Notes under the pieces: model-generated
Told to the model about the DNA's origin: nothing
Database searches by the model: none
What the model saw: only the letters and a program-made list of their open reading frames with translations
Shown: positions 27,483-36,780 of the stretch, one piece after another
Layout: the number at the start of each line of letters is the position of its first letter
How positions within the stretch are numbered: position 1 is the stretch's first letter
Assembly (NCBI GenBank): GCA_036677085.1
Contig: JAKFFI010000014.1
Location: 15,227 to 79,226, forward strand
Direction: 5' to 3'
Source of the DNA: JAGPUQ01 sp036677085
GTDB taxonomy: Bacteria > Pseudomonadota > Gammaproteobacteria > Pseudomonadales > Porticoccaceae
DNA: 64,000 nt
Translations under genes and position numbers: made by a program

Positions 27483-28739
27483 ATGGACATTGTTTCCTAT
27501 ATGCAGGACCTGGGGCGGCGTGCGCGGCGCGCGGCGCGCGAGTTGGCGAGTACCGGCACGGATCGGAAGAATGCCGCGCTGGCCGCGATTGCCGAAGCTC
27601 TGGATCGCGGCCGTGCCGAACTGGCGGCTGCCAATGCGAAAGACCTGGCAGCGGCGCGCGCGGCGGGACTCGATGCCGCCCAGCTCGATCGCCTCACGCT
27701 CACGCCGGCGCGTATCGACGCCATGATCGAAGGGCTGCGCCAGGTCGCCGCCCTCGCCGATCCGGTGGGGGAGATCACCGACCTCAAGTATCGGCCCAGC
27801 GGGATTCAGGTGGGCCGCATGCGGGTGCCGCTCGGCGTGATCGGCATCATCTATGAGTCCCGGCCCAATGTGACGGTGGACGCCGCCAGCCTGTGCCTCA
27901 AGGCGGGCAATGCCTGCATTCTGCGCGGCGGCAGCGAAGCCATCCATTCCAACGGCGCCATCGCCGCCTGTATTCGGGACGGTCTGGCGGCGACCGGCTT
28001 GCCGGCGGCCGCAGTGCAGGTGGTGGAGACCACGGATCGCGCGGCGGTGGGTGAGCTCATCACCCTGGCCGAATATGTGGACGTCATCGTGCCCCGGGGC
28101 GGCAAGAGCCTGATCGAACGCATCAGCGCCGAGGCACGGGTGCCGGTGATCAAGCATCTCGACGGCGTCTGTCATGTCTACATCGATGATCGCGCCGACC
28201 TGGACAAAGCGTTGGCGATAGCGGTCAACGCCAAGACCCATCGCTATGGTGTGTGCAACGCCATGGAGACCCTGCTGGTCGCGGAACCGGTGGCGGCGGC
28301 GATCCTGCCGCGCCTGGCGACCGCCTACCGCGAGCATGGCGTTGAACTGCGCGGCTGCGACCGCACTTGCGCGGTCATCTCCGAATGCCGGCCGGCGACG
28401 GAGGCCGACTGGTACGCGGAATATCTGGCGCCGGTACTGGCGGTACGGGTAGTGGCCGGCATCGACGCCGCCATCGAGCATATCGCCACCTATGGGTCGC
28501 AGCACACGGATGCCATCGTCACCGAGGACTACAGTCGGGCGCGGCGCTTTATGCGAGAAGTCGATTCGAGTTCCGTAATGGTCAATGCATCCACCCGGTT
28601 TGCCGATGGCTTCGAATACGGATTGGGCGCCGAGATCGGCATTTCCACCGACAAGCTCCACGCCCGGGGTCCGGTCGGACTTGAGGGTCTCACCAGTCAG
28701 AAGTTCGTGGTGCTGGGCGACGGTCACGTGCGCGCTTGA
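27483..28739 (+). CDS. proA: ProA, gamma-glutamyl phosphate reductase
   Basis: NADPH-dependent reduction of gamma-glutamyl phosphate to glutamate semialdehyde in proline synthesis. The 418-residue product has GVIGIIYESRPNVTVDAASLCLK, CILRGGSEA and the active-site cysteine in YGVCNAMETLL. Two adjacent ATGs exist (27480 and 27483); GGAG at 27473-27476 is better spaced to the second. Its stop overlaps the TTG start of nadD. Confidence 0.97.
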   Translation: MDIVSYMQDLGRRARRAARELASTGTDRKNAALAAIAEALDRGRAELAAANAKDLAAARAAGLDAAQLDRLTLTPARIDAMIEGLRQVAALADPVGEITDLKYRPSGIQVGRMRVPLGVIGIIYESRPNVTVDAASLCLKAGNACILRGGSEAIHSNGAIAACIRDGLAATGLPAAAVQVVETTDRAAVGELITLAEYVDVIVPRGGKSLIERISAEARVPVIKHLDGVCHVYIDDRADLDKALAIAVNAKTHRYGVCNAMETLLVAEPVAAAILPRLATAYREHGVELRGCDRTCAVISECRPATEADWYAEYLAPVLAVRVVAGIDAAIEHIATYGSQHTDAIVTEDYSRARRFMREVDSSSVMVNASTRFADGFEYGLGAEIGISTDKLHARGPVGLEGLTSQKFVVLGDGHVRA

Positions 28740-29425
28740 CGTTGGACGCGATCGGAGTTTTCGGCGGCACCTTCGATCCGGTGCATATCGGGCATCTGCG
28801 CACCGCGCTGGAGTTGCGCGAGGCCCTGGGCTTGCAGCGGATGCTGCTGATTCCGAGCGCTCGCCCACCCCACCGGGAGCAGCCCGGTGTCAGCGCAGAG
28901 GACCGGCTGGCGATGCTGGTCGCCGCCATCGGCGACGAGCCGGGCCTGGTTGCGGATGGCCGCGAACTGCGCCGCAGCGGCCCGTCCTATACGATCGACA
29001 CGCTCGCCGAACTGCGCGCCGAGGTGGGTTCCGCCACGGCTTTGTGCCTGTGCGTGGGCATGGATTCGCTGGTGACACTGGCCAGCTGGCGGCGCTGGCG
29101 CGAGCTGACCGATTTCGCGCATCTGGTGGTAGCCGCCCGGCCGGGCTGGCAGCTGCCGTCCCGGGGCGAGGTCGCCGACTGGCTGGTAGAGCGGCGCTGC
29201 GACGCGGTGTCCCGGCTGCATGGTCAGACCGCGGGTCTGGTCCTGATCCAGACCCTGACGCTGTTGCCGGTGTCGGCTACAGAGCTGCGCGCTGACCTCG
29301 CGGCCGGCCGCTCGGCCCGTTATCTGGTGCCCGACGCGGCGCTCGCCCATATCCGCGCCCATGGCCTGTACCGGTCGGCGGCGCCCATTCAGAAATCAAT
29401 CCAGAACGAGCAGGACACGCGATGA
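28736..29425 (+). CDS. nadD: NadD, nicotinate-mononucleotide adenylyltransferase
   Basis: Transfers AMP to nicotinate mononucleotide in NAD synthesis. The 229-residue product has the nucleotidyltransferase motif GVFGGTFDPVHIGHLR near the N-terminus and the C-terminal LPVSATELRADL counterpart of the ISSTxxR motif. The start is TTG at 28736, whose last two bases belong to the proA stop (TTGA), a tight coupling. Gene order proA-nadD-rsfS-rlmH is standard. Confidence 0.95.
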   Translation: MTLDAIGVFGGTFDPVHIGHLRTALELREALGLQRMLLIPSARPPHREQPGVSAEDRLAMLVAAIGDEPGLVADGRELRRSGPSYTIDTLAELRAEVGSATALCLCVGMDSLVTLASWRRWRELTDFAHLVVAARPGWQLPSRGEVADWLVERRCDAVSRLHGQTAGLVLIQTLTLLPVSATELRADLAAGRSARYLVPDAALAHIRAHGLYRSAAPIQKSIQNEQDTR

Positions 29426-29769
29426 GCGAAGATCTACCGGCGGTAGTGGTTGCGGCCCTGGAGGACGTCAAGGGGCTGGATATCGTGTGCCTCGATGTAC
29501 GCGGTCTCACTGATGTCACCGACACCCTGGTGGTGGCCAGCGGCAACACGACGCGCCAGGTGAAAGCACTGGCCGAGAATGTCATTGAACGCTGCCGCGC
29601 CCTCGGCGTGCGGCCGATCGGCGTCGAGGGCATGGACACCGCGGAATGGGTGCTGGTGGACCTGGGCGATCTGGTCCTGCATGTGATGCTGCCCGCCACC
29701 CGGGCGTTTTACGAGCTCGAAAAACTCTGGTCGCTGCGACCGGAAGATCTGAAGCGCGGCGAGGACTGA
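29422..29769 (+). CDS. rsfS: RsfS, ribosomal silencing factor
   Basis: Binds L14 of the 50S subunit and blocks subunit joining during starvation. The 115-residue product shows the DUF143 pattern: LEDVKGLDIVCLDVRGLTDVTD, VASGNTTRQVKALAENV, GVEGMDTAEWVLVDLGDLVLHVM and FYELEKLW. ATG overlaps the nadD stop (ATGA). Confidence 0.97.
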   Translation: MSEDLPAVVVAALEDVKGLDIVCLDVRGLTDVTDTLVVASGNTTRQVKALAENVIERCRALGVRPIGVEGMDTAEWVLVDLGDLVLHVMLPATRAFYELEKLWSLRPEDLKRGED

Positions 29770-29775
29770 CCGCGC

Positions 29776-30243
29776 TTGCGCCTGCGCATCCTGGCGGTCG
29801 GCACCCGGATGCCTGCCTGGGTCGAGACGGCCGTGCATGACTACGCCCGGCGTCTGCCGCCGGAGCTGGTGCTGGAAGTCGTGGAAATACCCCTCGGTCG
29901 CCGTGGCAAGGGGATTGATCCCGCCACCGTAGTCGCGGCGGAAAGCCAGGCGTTGCTGAAAGCTGTGGGTGCGCGCGATACGTTGGTGGCGCTGGATGTC
30001 GCCGGTGAACCCTGGAGCACCCCCCGTCTCGCGGCCCGACTGGCGGGCTGGCAGGCGGCCGGAGGCAACTGCTGCCTGCTGGTAGGTGGTCCCGATGGGC
30101 TGGATCAGGCCTGTCTGCAGCGCGCGCATTTCCGCTGGTCGCTATCGGCGCTGACACTGCCCCATCCGCTGGTCAGGGTAGTGCTTGCCGAACAGCTTTA
30201 CCGGGCCTGGACGATCAACGCAGGCCATCCGTATCACCGATGA
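29776..30243 (+). CDS. rlmH: RlmH, 23S rRNA pseudouridine(1915)-N3-methyltransferase
   Basis: SPOUT-class methyltransferase acting on helix 69 of 23S rRNA in assembled ribosomes. The 155-residue product carries the trefoil-knot signature CCLLVGGPDGL and the C-terminal LTLPHPLVRVVLAEQLYRAW, very strongly conserved. The only start that gives the family N-terminus (LRLRILAVGTRMPAWV) is the TTG at 29776. Ends overlapping mrdA. Confidence 0.97.
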   Translation: MRLRILAVGTRMPAWVETAVHDYARRLPPELVLEVVEIPLGRRGKGIDPATVVAAESQALLKAVGARDTLVALDVAGEPWSTPRLAARLAGWQAAGGNCCLLVGGPDGLDQACLQRAHFRWSLSALTLPHPLVRVVLAEQLYRAWTINAGHPYHR

Positions 30244-32099
30244 GCCCCGCCGACCGCGTCCTCCGCAATCATCGCAACGAACATCTGCTCTTTGTCGGGC
30301 GACTCGGATTCGCTGTCGTGGTGATGGCGCTGTTGGTGGCCACGCTGGTGTGGCGTTACTTCGATTTGCAGATACGTCGGCACGGAGATTTCGTCACCCT
30401 GGCCGAGCGCAACCGCATTCATGTGCGGGCGATTCCACCGCCGCGCGGCCTGATCTTCGATCGCAATGGCGTCCTGCTCGCGGACAATCGCCCCGGTTTT
30501 ACCCTCTCGATAGTGATTGAGCGCGCGGGTAATCTCGACGCGCTGATCAGTGCGCTGGACGATTTGCTGGATCTTGGCGACAGCGAAATCCGGCGCTTTC
30601 GGGAGCTCGCGGCGCGCCGCCGGCCCTACGAGTCGGTGCCGCTGCGCTACAACCTCAGTGAGCTCGAACAGAGCGTCATCGCGGTCAACGAGTACCGCCT
30701 GGACGGCGTGGAAATCTCGGCCCAACTGGTCCGTTTCTATCCTCGGGGCGAGCCCTTTGCCCATGTACTGGGTTACGTTGGGCGCATCGACGAGCGCGAG
30801 CTCAAGGCGCTCGATGCCACGGCTTACAGCGGCGTGTACCTGATCGGCAAGACGGGATTGGAGCGTTTCTACGAAAGCGACCTGCTGGGTCGACCGGGTG
30901 CGGAATACGTCGAGACCAACGCACGCGGTCGGGTGATGCGGGTACTGGATCGTGTCCCGCCGGTGGCCGGCGCAAATTTGCGGCTGCACCTGGATTCCCG
31001 TCTGCAAGAGACGGCCTATCAAGCCCTTGCGGGTGCGCGCGGCGCTGTCGTTGCCATTGATACCAGGACCGGGGGGGTGCTGGCCATGGCGAGCGCACCA
31101 TCGTTCGACCCCAACCCGTTTGTTACCGGCATATCAACCGCGGCCTACAAGGAGCTCCTCGAATCGCCGGATCGGCCGCTGATTGACCGTGCGGCGCGGG
31201 GGCTGTACCCGCCAGGCTCCACCGTGAAACCGGTGTTCGCGTTGGCGGCGCTCGACAGCGGGATCGCCACGCCCGGGTTCCGGATATACGACCCTGGCGT
31301 TTTTCGTCTCGACAACAGCACGCATCAGTACCGCGACTGGAAGCGGGGCGGCCACGGGACGGTCACTCTCTACGACGCCATTGTGCAATCCTGCGACACT
31401 TTTTTTTATACCGTCGGGACACGCATGGGCATCGACCGCTTGCACCGTTACGCCGCCGCCTTTGGCTTCGGGGCTCCAACCGGCATCGATCTGCCCAACG
31501 AGGCCGGCGGCACCATGCCCTCGCGCGATTGGAAGCGGGGCGTCAGCGGTCTTGCGTGGTACCCGGGCGATACGGTCAACACCAGCATCGGCCAGGGTTT
31601 CATGACCGCCACGCCGCTGCAGTTGGCGGTTGCGGCCGCGCGGATTGCAATGCGCGGAGAAGTGCGATCGCCGCGTCTGGGGCGGACACTGGGGCAGTCC
31701 CCGGTGACCAACCCCGTTGCCGCGCAGCCCATCGTGGCCGCCGCCGCGCACTGGGATCAGGTTATCGATGCGATGCGAGGGGTAGTACAGGATCGCCGGG
31801 GTACTGCCAATCGCGCGCTTGCCGCGATGGGAGCGCTGAGCTACAGCATGGCGGGGAAAACCGGCACCGCGCAAGTGGTTGGGGTAAAGCAGAACGCCAA
31901 GTATGATCCGCGCCGTCTCGCCAAGGCCCAGCTTGATCATGCGCTGTTTATCGCTTTCGCTCCGGTTGAGCTGCCGCGCATAGCGGTGGGGGTGCTGGTG
32001 GAAAATGGCGAGCACGGCAGTTCCACGGCGGCGCCGGTCGCGCGTCAAGTGATCGATGCCTTCATGCAACACTATCCCGAGGGCGTGGGCCTTGAGTAA
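30240..32099 (+). CDS. mrdA: MrdA, penicillin-binding protein 2 (elongasome transpeptidase)
   Basis: Class B PBP that cross-links peptidoglycan during lateral wall growth with RodA. The 619-residue protein has one N-terminal transmembrane helix (LGFAVVVMALLVATLVW), a pedestal domain (PRGLIFDRNGVLLADN) and a transpeptidase domain with the active-site SxxK in PGSTVKPVFAL, the SCD motif (QSCDTFFY) and KTG in AGKTGTAQVVG. ATG at 30240 overlaps the rlmH stop. Stop overlaps the rodA start. Confidence 0.98.
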   Translation: MSPADRVLRNHRNEHLLFVGRLGFAVVVMALLVATLVWRYFDLQIRRHGDFVTLAERNRIHVRAIPPPRGLIFDRNGVLLADNRPGFTLSIVIERAGNLDALISALDDLLDLGDSEIRRFRELAARRRPYESVPLRYNLSELEQSVIAVNEYRLDGVEISAQLVRFYPRGEPFAHVLGYVGRIDERELKALDATAYSGVYLIGKTGLERFYESDLLGRPGAEYVETNARGRVMRVLDRVPPVAGANLRLHLDSRLQETAYQALAGARGAVVAIDTRTGGVLAMASAPSFDPNPFVTGISTAAYKELLESPDRPLIDRAARGLYPPGSTVKPVFALAALDSGIATPGFRIYDPGVFRLDNSTHQYRDWKRGGHGTVTLYDAIVQSCDTFFYTVGTRMGIDRLHRYAAAFGFGAPTGIDLPNEAGGTMPSRDWKRGVSGLAWYPGDTVNTSIGQGFMTATPLQLAVAAARIAMRGEVRSPRLGRTLGQSPVTNPVAAQPIVAAAAHWDQVIDAMRGVVQDRRGTANRALAAMGALSYSMAGKTGTAQVVGVKQNAKYDPRRLAKAQLDHALFIAFAPVELPRIAVGVLVENGEHGSSTAAPVARQVIDAFMQHYPEGVGLE

Positions 32100-33234
32100 G
32101 CCGGATTTTGATCGTCACTTGCGCGAGCCGGGCACGGCCGTTTATGGACAGCGCAATCACTGGCTGACTTCTCATATCGACCCGGTGCTGTTGCTGTTGT
32201 CGGTGTTTCTGATGGCAATGGGGCTGCTCGTGCTGTACAGCGCCAGCGGACGGGATATGGGGCAGGTCCAGCGCCAGATGCTGTACATGGGCGTGGGACT
32301 TGTGGCCATGATGTTCAGCGCGCAAATTCCGCCGCGGATGCTGCAGCGCTGGGCGTGGCTACCGTACGTCATCGGCTTCTTGCTGTTGGTGGGAGTCGAC
32401 CTGTTCGGCAGCGGCGCCAAGGGTGCGCAGCGCTGGCTCGCGATTGGCCCCGTGCGCTTTCAGCCCTCGGAGCTGCTCAAGATCGCGGTACCCCTGGTGC
32501 TGTCTGCGTACCTGGGTTCCCGGCTGTTGCCGCCCCGGCTCAAGGACGTGTGTCTGGCAATCGGGGTGCTGCTGGCGCCGTTACTGTTGGTGGCGGCGCA
32601 GCCGGATCTGGGCACCGCGGTGCTCATAGGTGCCGGCGGTTGCTTCGTGCTGTTTCTCGCGGGCATCGGGATGCGCTATCTGGCCGTGGCCCTGGGTGCC
32701 GTCCTGGCCGGCGCGCCGGCGCTGTGGTTCTTCGCGCTCCATGACTACCAGAAAACCCGCATCCTCACGCTGCTGGATCCACAGCAGGACAAACTGGGCG
32801 CGGGCTGGAACATCATTCAGGCCACGACTGCCATAGGCTCCGGCGGCTTGACCGGGAAGGGGTGGTTTCAGGGGACTCAGTCCCAACTCGACTTTCTGCC
32901 GGAGAGCCATACCGATTTCATCATCGCGGTATTGTCCGAAGAATTCGGGTTCGTCGCGGTACTGGGCCTGATCGGTATCTACATGCTGATCGTGCTGCGC
33001 GGGCTGGCTATCAGCCTTGCCGCGCCATCCATGTTTGGCCGCCTGCTCGCCGGCAGCATCAGTCTCACCTTCTTTTTGTATGTTTTCGTCAACATGGCCA
33101 TGGTCGCCGGGGTGTTGCCCGTAGTGGGGGTTCCTCTGCCGATGGTGAGTTACGGTGGAACCTCGGTTGTCACTTTGTCCATAGGCTTTGGTATTCTGAT
33201 GGCCGTTCGCTCCGAGATCGACACGCGTGGATAG
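32092..33234 (+). CDS. mrdB: MrdB/RodA, SEDS-family peptidoglycan glycosyltransferase
   Basis: Polytopic SEDS glycosyltransferase that polymerises glycan with PBP2. The 380-residue product has about ten membrane spans and family signatures GAKGAQRWLAIGPVRFQPSE, AAQPDLGTA, KGWFQGTQSQLDFLPESHTD and GGTSVVTLSIGFGILM. The start is TTG at 32092 (LSKPDFDRHL), overlapping the last eight bases of mrdA; an in-frame ATG inside mrdA at 32056 is less likely. Overlaps mltB by eight bases. Confidence 0.96.
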   Translation: MSKPDFDRHLREPGTAVYGQRNHWLTSHIDPVLLLLSVFLMAMGLLVLYSASGRDMGQVQRQMLYMGVGLVAMMFSAQIPPRMLQRWAWLPYVIGFLLLVGVDLFGSGAKGAQRWLAIGPVRFQPSELLKIAVPLVLSAYLGSRLLPPRLKDVCLAIGVLLAPLLLVAAQPDLGTAVLIGAGGCFVLFLAGIGMRYLAVALGAVLAGAPALWFFALHDYQKTRILTLLDPQQDKLGAGWNIIQATTAIGSGGLTGKGWFQGTQSQLDFLPESHTDFIIAVLSEEFGFVAVLGLIGIYMLIVLRGLAISLAAPSMFGRLLAGSISLTFFLYVFVNMAMVAGVLPVVGVPLPMVSYGGTSVVTLSIGFGILMAVRSEIDTRG

Positions 33235-34252
33235 CTTGATGGTAGCGCTGGTTGCGCGTTGGCTACTGACCTTTTGCATCGCGGCGGCCGGAGTGTCGGC
33301 GCAGGCGCGGGAGTACCGGGGCCATCCCGGCGCAACCGCATTTGTAGCAACCATGGTCGAAAAACACGGCTTTGATCGAGACGAGCTGACGCGCCTGCTT
33401 GCCGGAGCGCAATATCAGCAGGCGATCGTCGATGCCATGGAGCGTCCCGCCGAACGGGTCAAACCCTGGCACGCCTACCGGGCTATTTTCGTCACCGAAA
33501 AGCGGATTGGTGATGGCGTCGAATTCTGGCGCCAGAATCGTGACACTCTGATGCGCGTGCGGCAGGATTACGGTGTGGACCCGGCCATCGTGGTCGCCAT
33601 TATTGGTGTGGAGACGTCCTACGGCCGGATTACCGGGAATTTCCGTGTGCTGGACGCGCTGTCGACGCTGGCCTTCGATTACCCCAAGCGCAGCCCATTC
33701 TTTACCCGTGAACTGGAGCAATTCCTGCTGCTCACCCGCGAACAGCGGCGGGATCCGCAGAATATCCGGGGTTCCTATGCCGGGGCCATGGGCTACGGCC
33801 AGTTCATGCCCAGCAGTTATCGCGCCTACGCGATCGATTACGATGGCGATGGGCTGGCGGATATCTGGAACAACCCGGTGGATGCGATAGGCAGCGTGGC
33901 CAATTATTTCGCACGTCACGGCTGGACCGCCGACGGCGTAATTGCGGTTCCCGCAGTGGCCCGAATCGGGTACGATTCAAGCCCTGTCAATGTACTGGTC
34001 AAGCCCGTATTGAAGCCCGATGAATTGGCTGCCATGGGTTTCACGCCCGCAATGACCCCCGTTACAGGCACGCCCGTGTCCCAGGCGGCCGCATTCCCGC
34101 TCGAGCTAGAGGGGGCAGAGGGCGCTGAGTTCTGGCTCGCGTACGACAATTTCTATGTCATCACCCGCTATAACCGCAGTCATCGTTACGCCATGGCGGT
34201 GTACCAGCTCTCCCGCGAAGTCGCCGCAAGGATGGCGGATGTTCCGGGTTAA
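33227..34252 (+). CDS. mltB: MltB, lytic murein transglycosylase B
   Basis: Cleaves glycan strands with formation of 1,6-anhydroMurNAc. The 341-residue protein has an N-terminal signal peptide (cleavage near VSA/QAREY) and the SLT-type domain with the catalytic Glu near residue 128 (VETSYGRITGN), SYAGAMGYGQFMPSSYRAYAIDYDGDG and the VANYFARHGW segment. No lipobox, so it is probably soluble periplasmic or peripherally bound rather than lipidated like E. coli MltB. Start is GTG at 33227, overlapping rodA. Confidence 0.95.
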   Translation: MDSLMVALVARWLLTFCIAAAGVSAQAREYRGHPGATAFVATMVEKHGFDRDELTRLLAGAQYQQAIVDAMERPAERVKPWHAYRAIFVTEKRIGDGVEFWRQNRDTLMRVRQDYGVDPAIVVAIIGVETSYGRITGNFRVLDALSTLAFDYPKRSPFFTRELEQFLLLTREQRRDPQNIRGSYAGAMGYGQFMPSSYRAYAIDYDGDGLADIWNNPVDAIGSVANYFARHGWTADGVIAVPAVARIGYDSSPVNVLVKPVLKPDELAAMGFTPAMTPVTGTPVSQAAAFPLELEGAEGAEFWLAYDNFYVITRYNRSHRYAMAVYQLSREVAARMADVPG

Positions 34253-35153
34253 TGCGCTGGCGGCACTGCTGGCGGTCCTGCTGCTGGCCGGATGTTTCGG
34301 CAGCCGCGGGCCCAGCGGCGCCAGTGCGGGTCGCGACGGTGCTCCCGGCCGGGAGGTCGACGGCGATTTCCCGGATGTCGCGCCGCGCCGGGAGCCCATC
34401 ACCAGAGCGGGTAACAAGAACCCCTATACGGTGCTGGGCAAGACCTATCATCTGCTGCCGACCGCGGATGGCTACCGCGAGACCGGCGTGGCCTCCTGGT
34501 ATGGCACCAAGTTTCACGGTCGCGCGACCGCCAATGGCGAGCCCTATGACATGTTCGCCATGACAGCAGCCCACAAGACGCTGCCGATACCGGCCTATGT
34601 CCGGGTTACCAATCTGGATAATGATCGCAGCGCCATTGTCCGAGTCAACGACCGTGGCCCGTTTCACGATGACCGAATTATTGATCTGTCCTATGCGGCC
34701 GCCAAGAAACTCGGTGTGTTTGATCGTGGCACTGCCAGGGTCGAGGTGGTCGCGATCGATCCCAGCACCTATCAGCGCAACAGCGTCGAGGTTCCGCGGA
34801 TCGGTGCGCAGGCGTCCCGATCGGCGCACCTCCTTGGGCCCGCCCCAGCCGGCATCAAGGACGGTCCACCCCTGGCGGAGGCCGCCGCCGGTGGCAAGGG
34901 CGGGCCGTCACCGGGAGCCTTTCTGCAGGTGGGATCGTTCACCAGTCTGAAATCGGCGCGCTCGCTGCAAGCCCGGGTAGAGCAGCGGGTGGCAACGCCA
35001 GCGCTCGTGCGGAGCACGCGTGTCGCGGGTCGTGACATGTTTCGGGTATTGATCGGGCCCTTTGCCGACACCGCGCAACTGCACAATATGCGCGAAGTGC
35101 TGGTCCAAGCGGAACGCCTGGATCCGCTCGTGGTCCAGGGGGTAAATCTCTGA
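34239..35153 (+). CDS. rlpA: RlpA, septal-ring lytic transglycosylase lipoprotein with SPOR domain
   Basis: Outer-membrane lipoprotein cutting denuded glycan strands at septa (shown for Pseudomonas). The 304-residue product has a lipobox LLAGC with Cys19, a double-psi beta-barrel domain (GVASWYGTKFHGRATANGE, containing the catalytic histidine; RVNDRGPFHDDRIIDLS), a proline/glycine-rich linker, and a SPOR domain in the last 75 residues (FLQVGSFTSLKSARSLQARV). ATG at 34239 is the start that puts the lipobox at the right place; it overlaps mltB by 14 bases. Confidence 0.96.
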   Translation: MFRVNALAALLAVLLLAGCFGSRGPSGASAGRDGAPGREVDGDFPDVAPRREPITRAGNKNPYTVLGKTYHLLPTADGYRETGVASWYGTKFHGRATANGEPYDMFAMTAAHKTLPIPAYVRVTNLDNDRSAIVRVNDRGPFHDDRIIDLSYAAAKKLGVFDRGTARVEVVAIDPSTYQRNSVEVPRIGAQASRSAHLLGPAPAGIKDGPPLAEAAAGGKGGPSPGAFLQVGSFTSLKSARSLQARVEQRVATPALVRSTRVAGRDMFRVLIGPFADTAQLHNMREVLVQAERLDPLVVQGVNL

Positions 35154-35266
35154 CCGGAAGGGCGCGCGACGCGGGCTAAAATTTTGCCCGCTTTTCCGGT
35201 GGCCGCTGTATCCACGCCACCTTCCCGCAAGTTTGCTGACGGCTCCCAAGCCAAAGGATCTCCCGG

Positions 35267-36472
35267 ATGACGAATAATCCCGCCATCAGCGTTCTGCTTC
35301 TGTTATCGCTGCTTGCCCCGATTGTCCTCGCAGGGCCGGTTCCCGTGCCGGCGCCGACGCAAGTGATTCCGGCGAGCGCTGCGTCAGGGCCGGTACCGGC
35401 GCCGGTCGAATTGGCGGCCAAGGCCTGGATCCTGATTGATGCGCATACCGGCACGGTGCTCACCGAACACAATGCCGACGAACCCCTGCCGCCGGCGAGC
35501 CTCACCAAGCTGATCACCGATTACCTGATTGCGGGAGAAATGGCAGCCGGCAAGTTCACGAAAGATACGCGGGTACCCATCAGCGTGAATGCGTGGCGCA
35601 TGGGGGGGTCGAGGATGTATGTGCGGGAAGGGACCGAAGTCCCCGTCGAAGATCTCCTGCGGGGCATCATTGTCCAGTCCGGCAACGACGCCACCGTGGC
35701 CATGGCGGAATACATTGCCGGGACCGAGGATGCATTCGCCCAGCTGATGAACCAGCGCGCGCAGCAACTGGGGATGACGAACAGTCATTTCGTGAACGCC
35801 ACCGGGTGGCCGGCGGAAGGACACCTGACCACTGCAAGGGATCTCTCGACCCTGTTTCGGGCGACGATTCACGATTACCCGGAGAACTACCGACTCTACT
35901 CCGAGAAATATTTCGAGTACAACGGCATCAAGCAGCCCAATCGCAATCTGCTGTTGTGGCGCGACTCGACGGTGGATGGTGGCAAGACCGGGCATACGGA
36001 GGACGCGGGGTATTGTCTGGTCGTTTCCGCGGTGCGGGAGAATATGCGCCTCATCGCGGTGGTAATGGGTACCAACAGCGTGGAAGCGCGCGCGCGGGAA
36101 ACCCAGAAGCTGCTCGCTTACGGATTCCGCTTTTATGAGACAGCGCGCATGTACAAGGCGGGCGAAGTGCTGCAAGCCGATGTGCCGGTGTGGTTCGGCA
36201 AAGATGACAAAGTTAATCTGACGGTGGCCGAAGACATCTACCTGACCTTGCCCCGCAATGCACAAAAGGATCTCAAGGCCACCGTCGTGGTCGATGGCGC
36301 CATCGAGGCGCCGCTTTCGCCGACGCAGCCGGTGGGTCGGCTCCAGGTCGAGCAGGGTGGCGCGGTGGTGTTGACCGTGCCGCTGGTGCCGGATCGCGAG
36401 GTTGCCGAAGCGGGCTGGTTTGCGCGGCTGTGGGACCATCTCGTCCTGTTCCTGACCGGCCTGTTTTCCTGA
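35267..36472 (+). CDS. dacA: DacA/DacC, D-alanyl-D-alanine carboxypeptidase (PBP5/6)
   Basis: Trims the terminal D-Ala of pentapeptides. The 401-residue product has a signal peptide (residues 1-22), active-site SLTK at 78-81, SGN near residue 137, KTG near 240 (GGKTGHTEDAGY), a C-terminal beta domain (PBP5_C), and an amphipathic membrane-anchoring tail (AGWFARLWDHLVLFLTGLFS). The 113-base gap after rlpA contains TAAAAT at 35177-35182, a possible -10, inside a short CGGGC/GCCCG hairpin. Confidence 0.96.
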   Translation: MTNNPAISVLLLLSLLAPIVLAGPVPVPAPTQVIPASAASGPVPAPVELAAKAWILIDAHTGTVLTEHNADEPLPPASLTKLITDYLIAGEMAAGKFTKDTRVPISVNAWRMGGSRMYVREGTEVPVEDLLRGIIVQSGNDATVAMAEYIAGTEDAFAQLMNQRAQQLGMTNSHFVNATGWPAEGHLTTARDLSTLFRATIHDYPENYRLYSEKYFEYNGIKQPNRNLLLWRDSTVDGGKTGHTEDAGYCLVVSAVRENMRLIAVVMGTNSVEARARETQKLLAYGFRFYETARMYKAGEVLQADVPVWFGKDDKVNLTVAEDIYLTLPRNAQKDLKATVVVDGAIEAPLSPTQPVGRLQVEQGGAVVLTVPLVPDREVAEAGWFARLWDHLVLFLTGLFS

Positions 36473-36502
36473 GCTGGCGGTTTTTCTGAGCCGAGCGTCG
36501 CC

Positions 36503-36772
36503 ATGACCGTTGCCGACCCACCGCGTATCGAGTTTCCCTGCGAGTACCCGGTCACGGTGGTGGCGGATGCGGGCGCGGCATTGCGCGCCCAGGTGTTCGA
36601 GGCCTTCGACCGCCACGCGGCGGGGTTCGATCCCGAGCGCATTACCGAACGCGCGAGTCGCAACGGCAACTACCAGTCGATCTGCTTTGTCATTACCGCC
36701 ACCGGCGAGGAACAACTGCGCCAGTTGTTCGAAGGACTGAAAGCCTGCGCAGGCGTCCGGATGGTACTTTAG
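36503..36772 (+). CDS. ybeD: YbeD, DUF493 family protein
   Basis: An 89-residue protein of the YbeD/DUF493 family, an ACT-like fold that in E. coli sits between dacA and lipB as here. Signature parts are IEFPCEYPVTVVADAG, RASRNGNYQSICFVITATGEEQL and the C-terminal MVL. Function is unknown. ATG at 36503, 30 bases after dacA and 8 before lipB. Confidence 0.94.
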   Translation: MTVADPPRIEFPCEYPVTVVADAGAALRAQVFEAFDRHAAGFDPERITERASRNGNYQSICFVITATGEEQLRQLFEGLKACAGVRMVL

Positions 36773-36780
36773 GCGGTCCA

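Noticed and set aside
35172..35190. CGGGC-TAAAATTTT-GCCCG hairpin between rlpA and dacA as a terminator
   Set aside because: The stem is only five pairs and there is no clean T tract after it; it equally well contains a -10-like TAAAAT.
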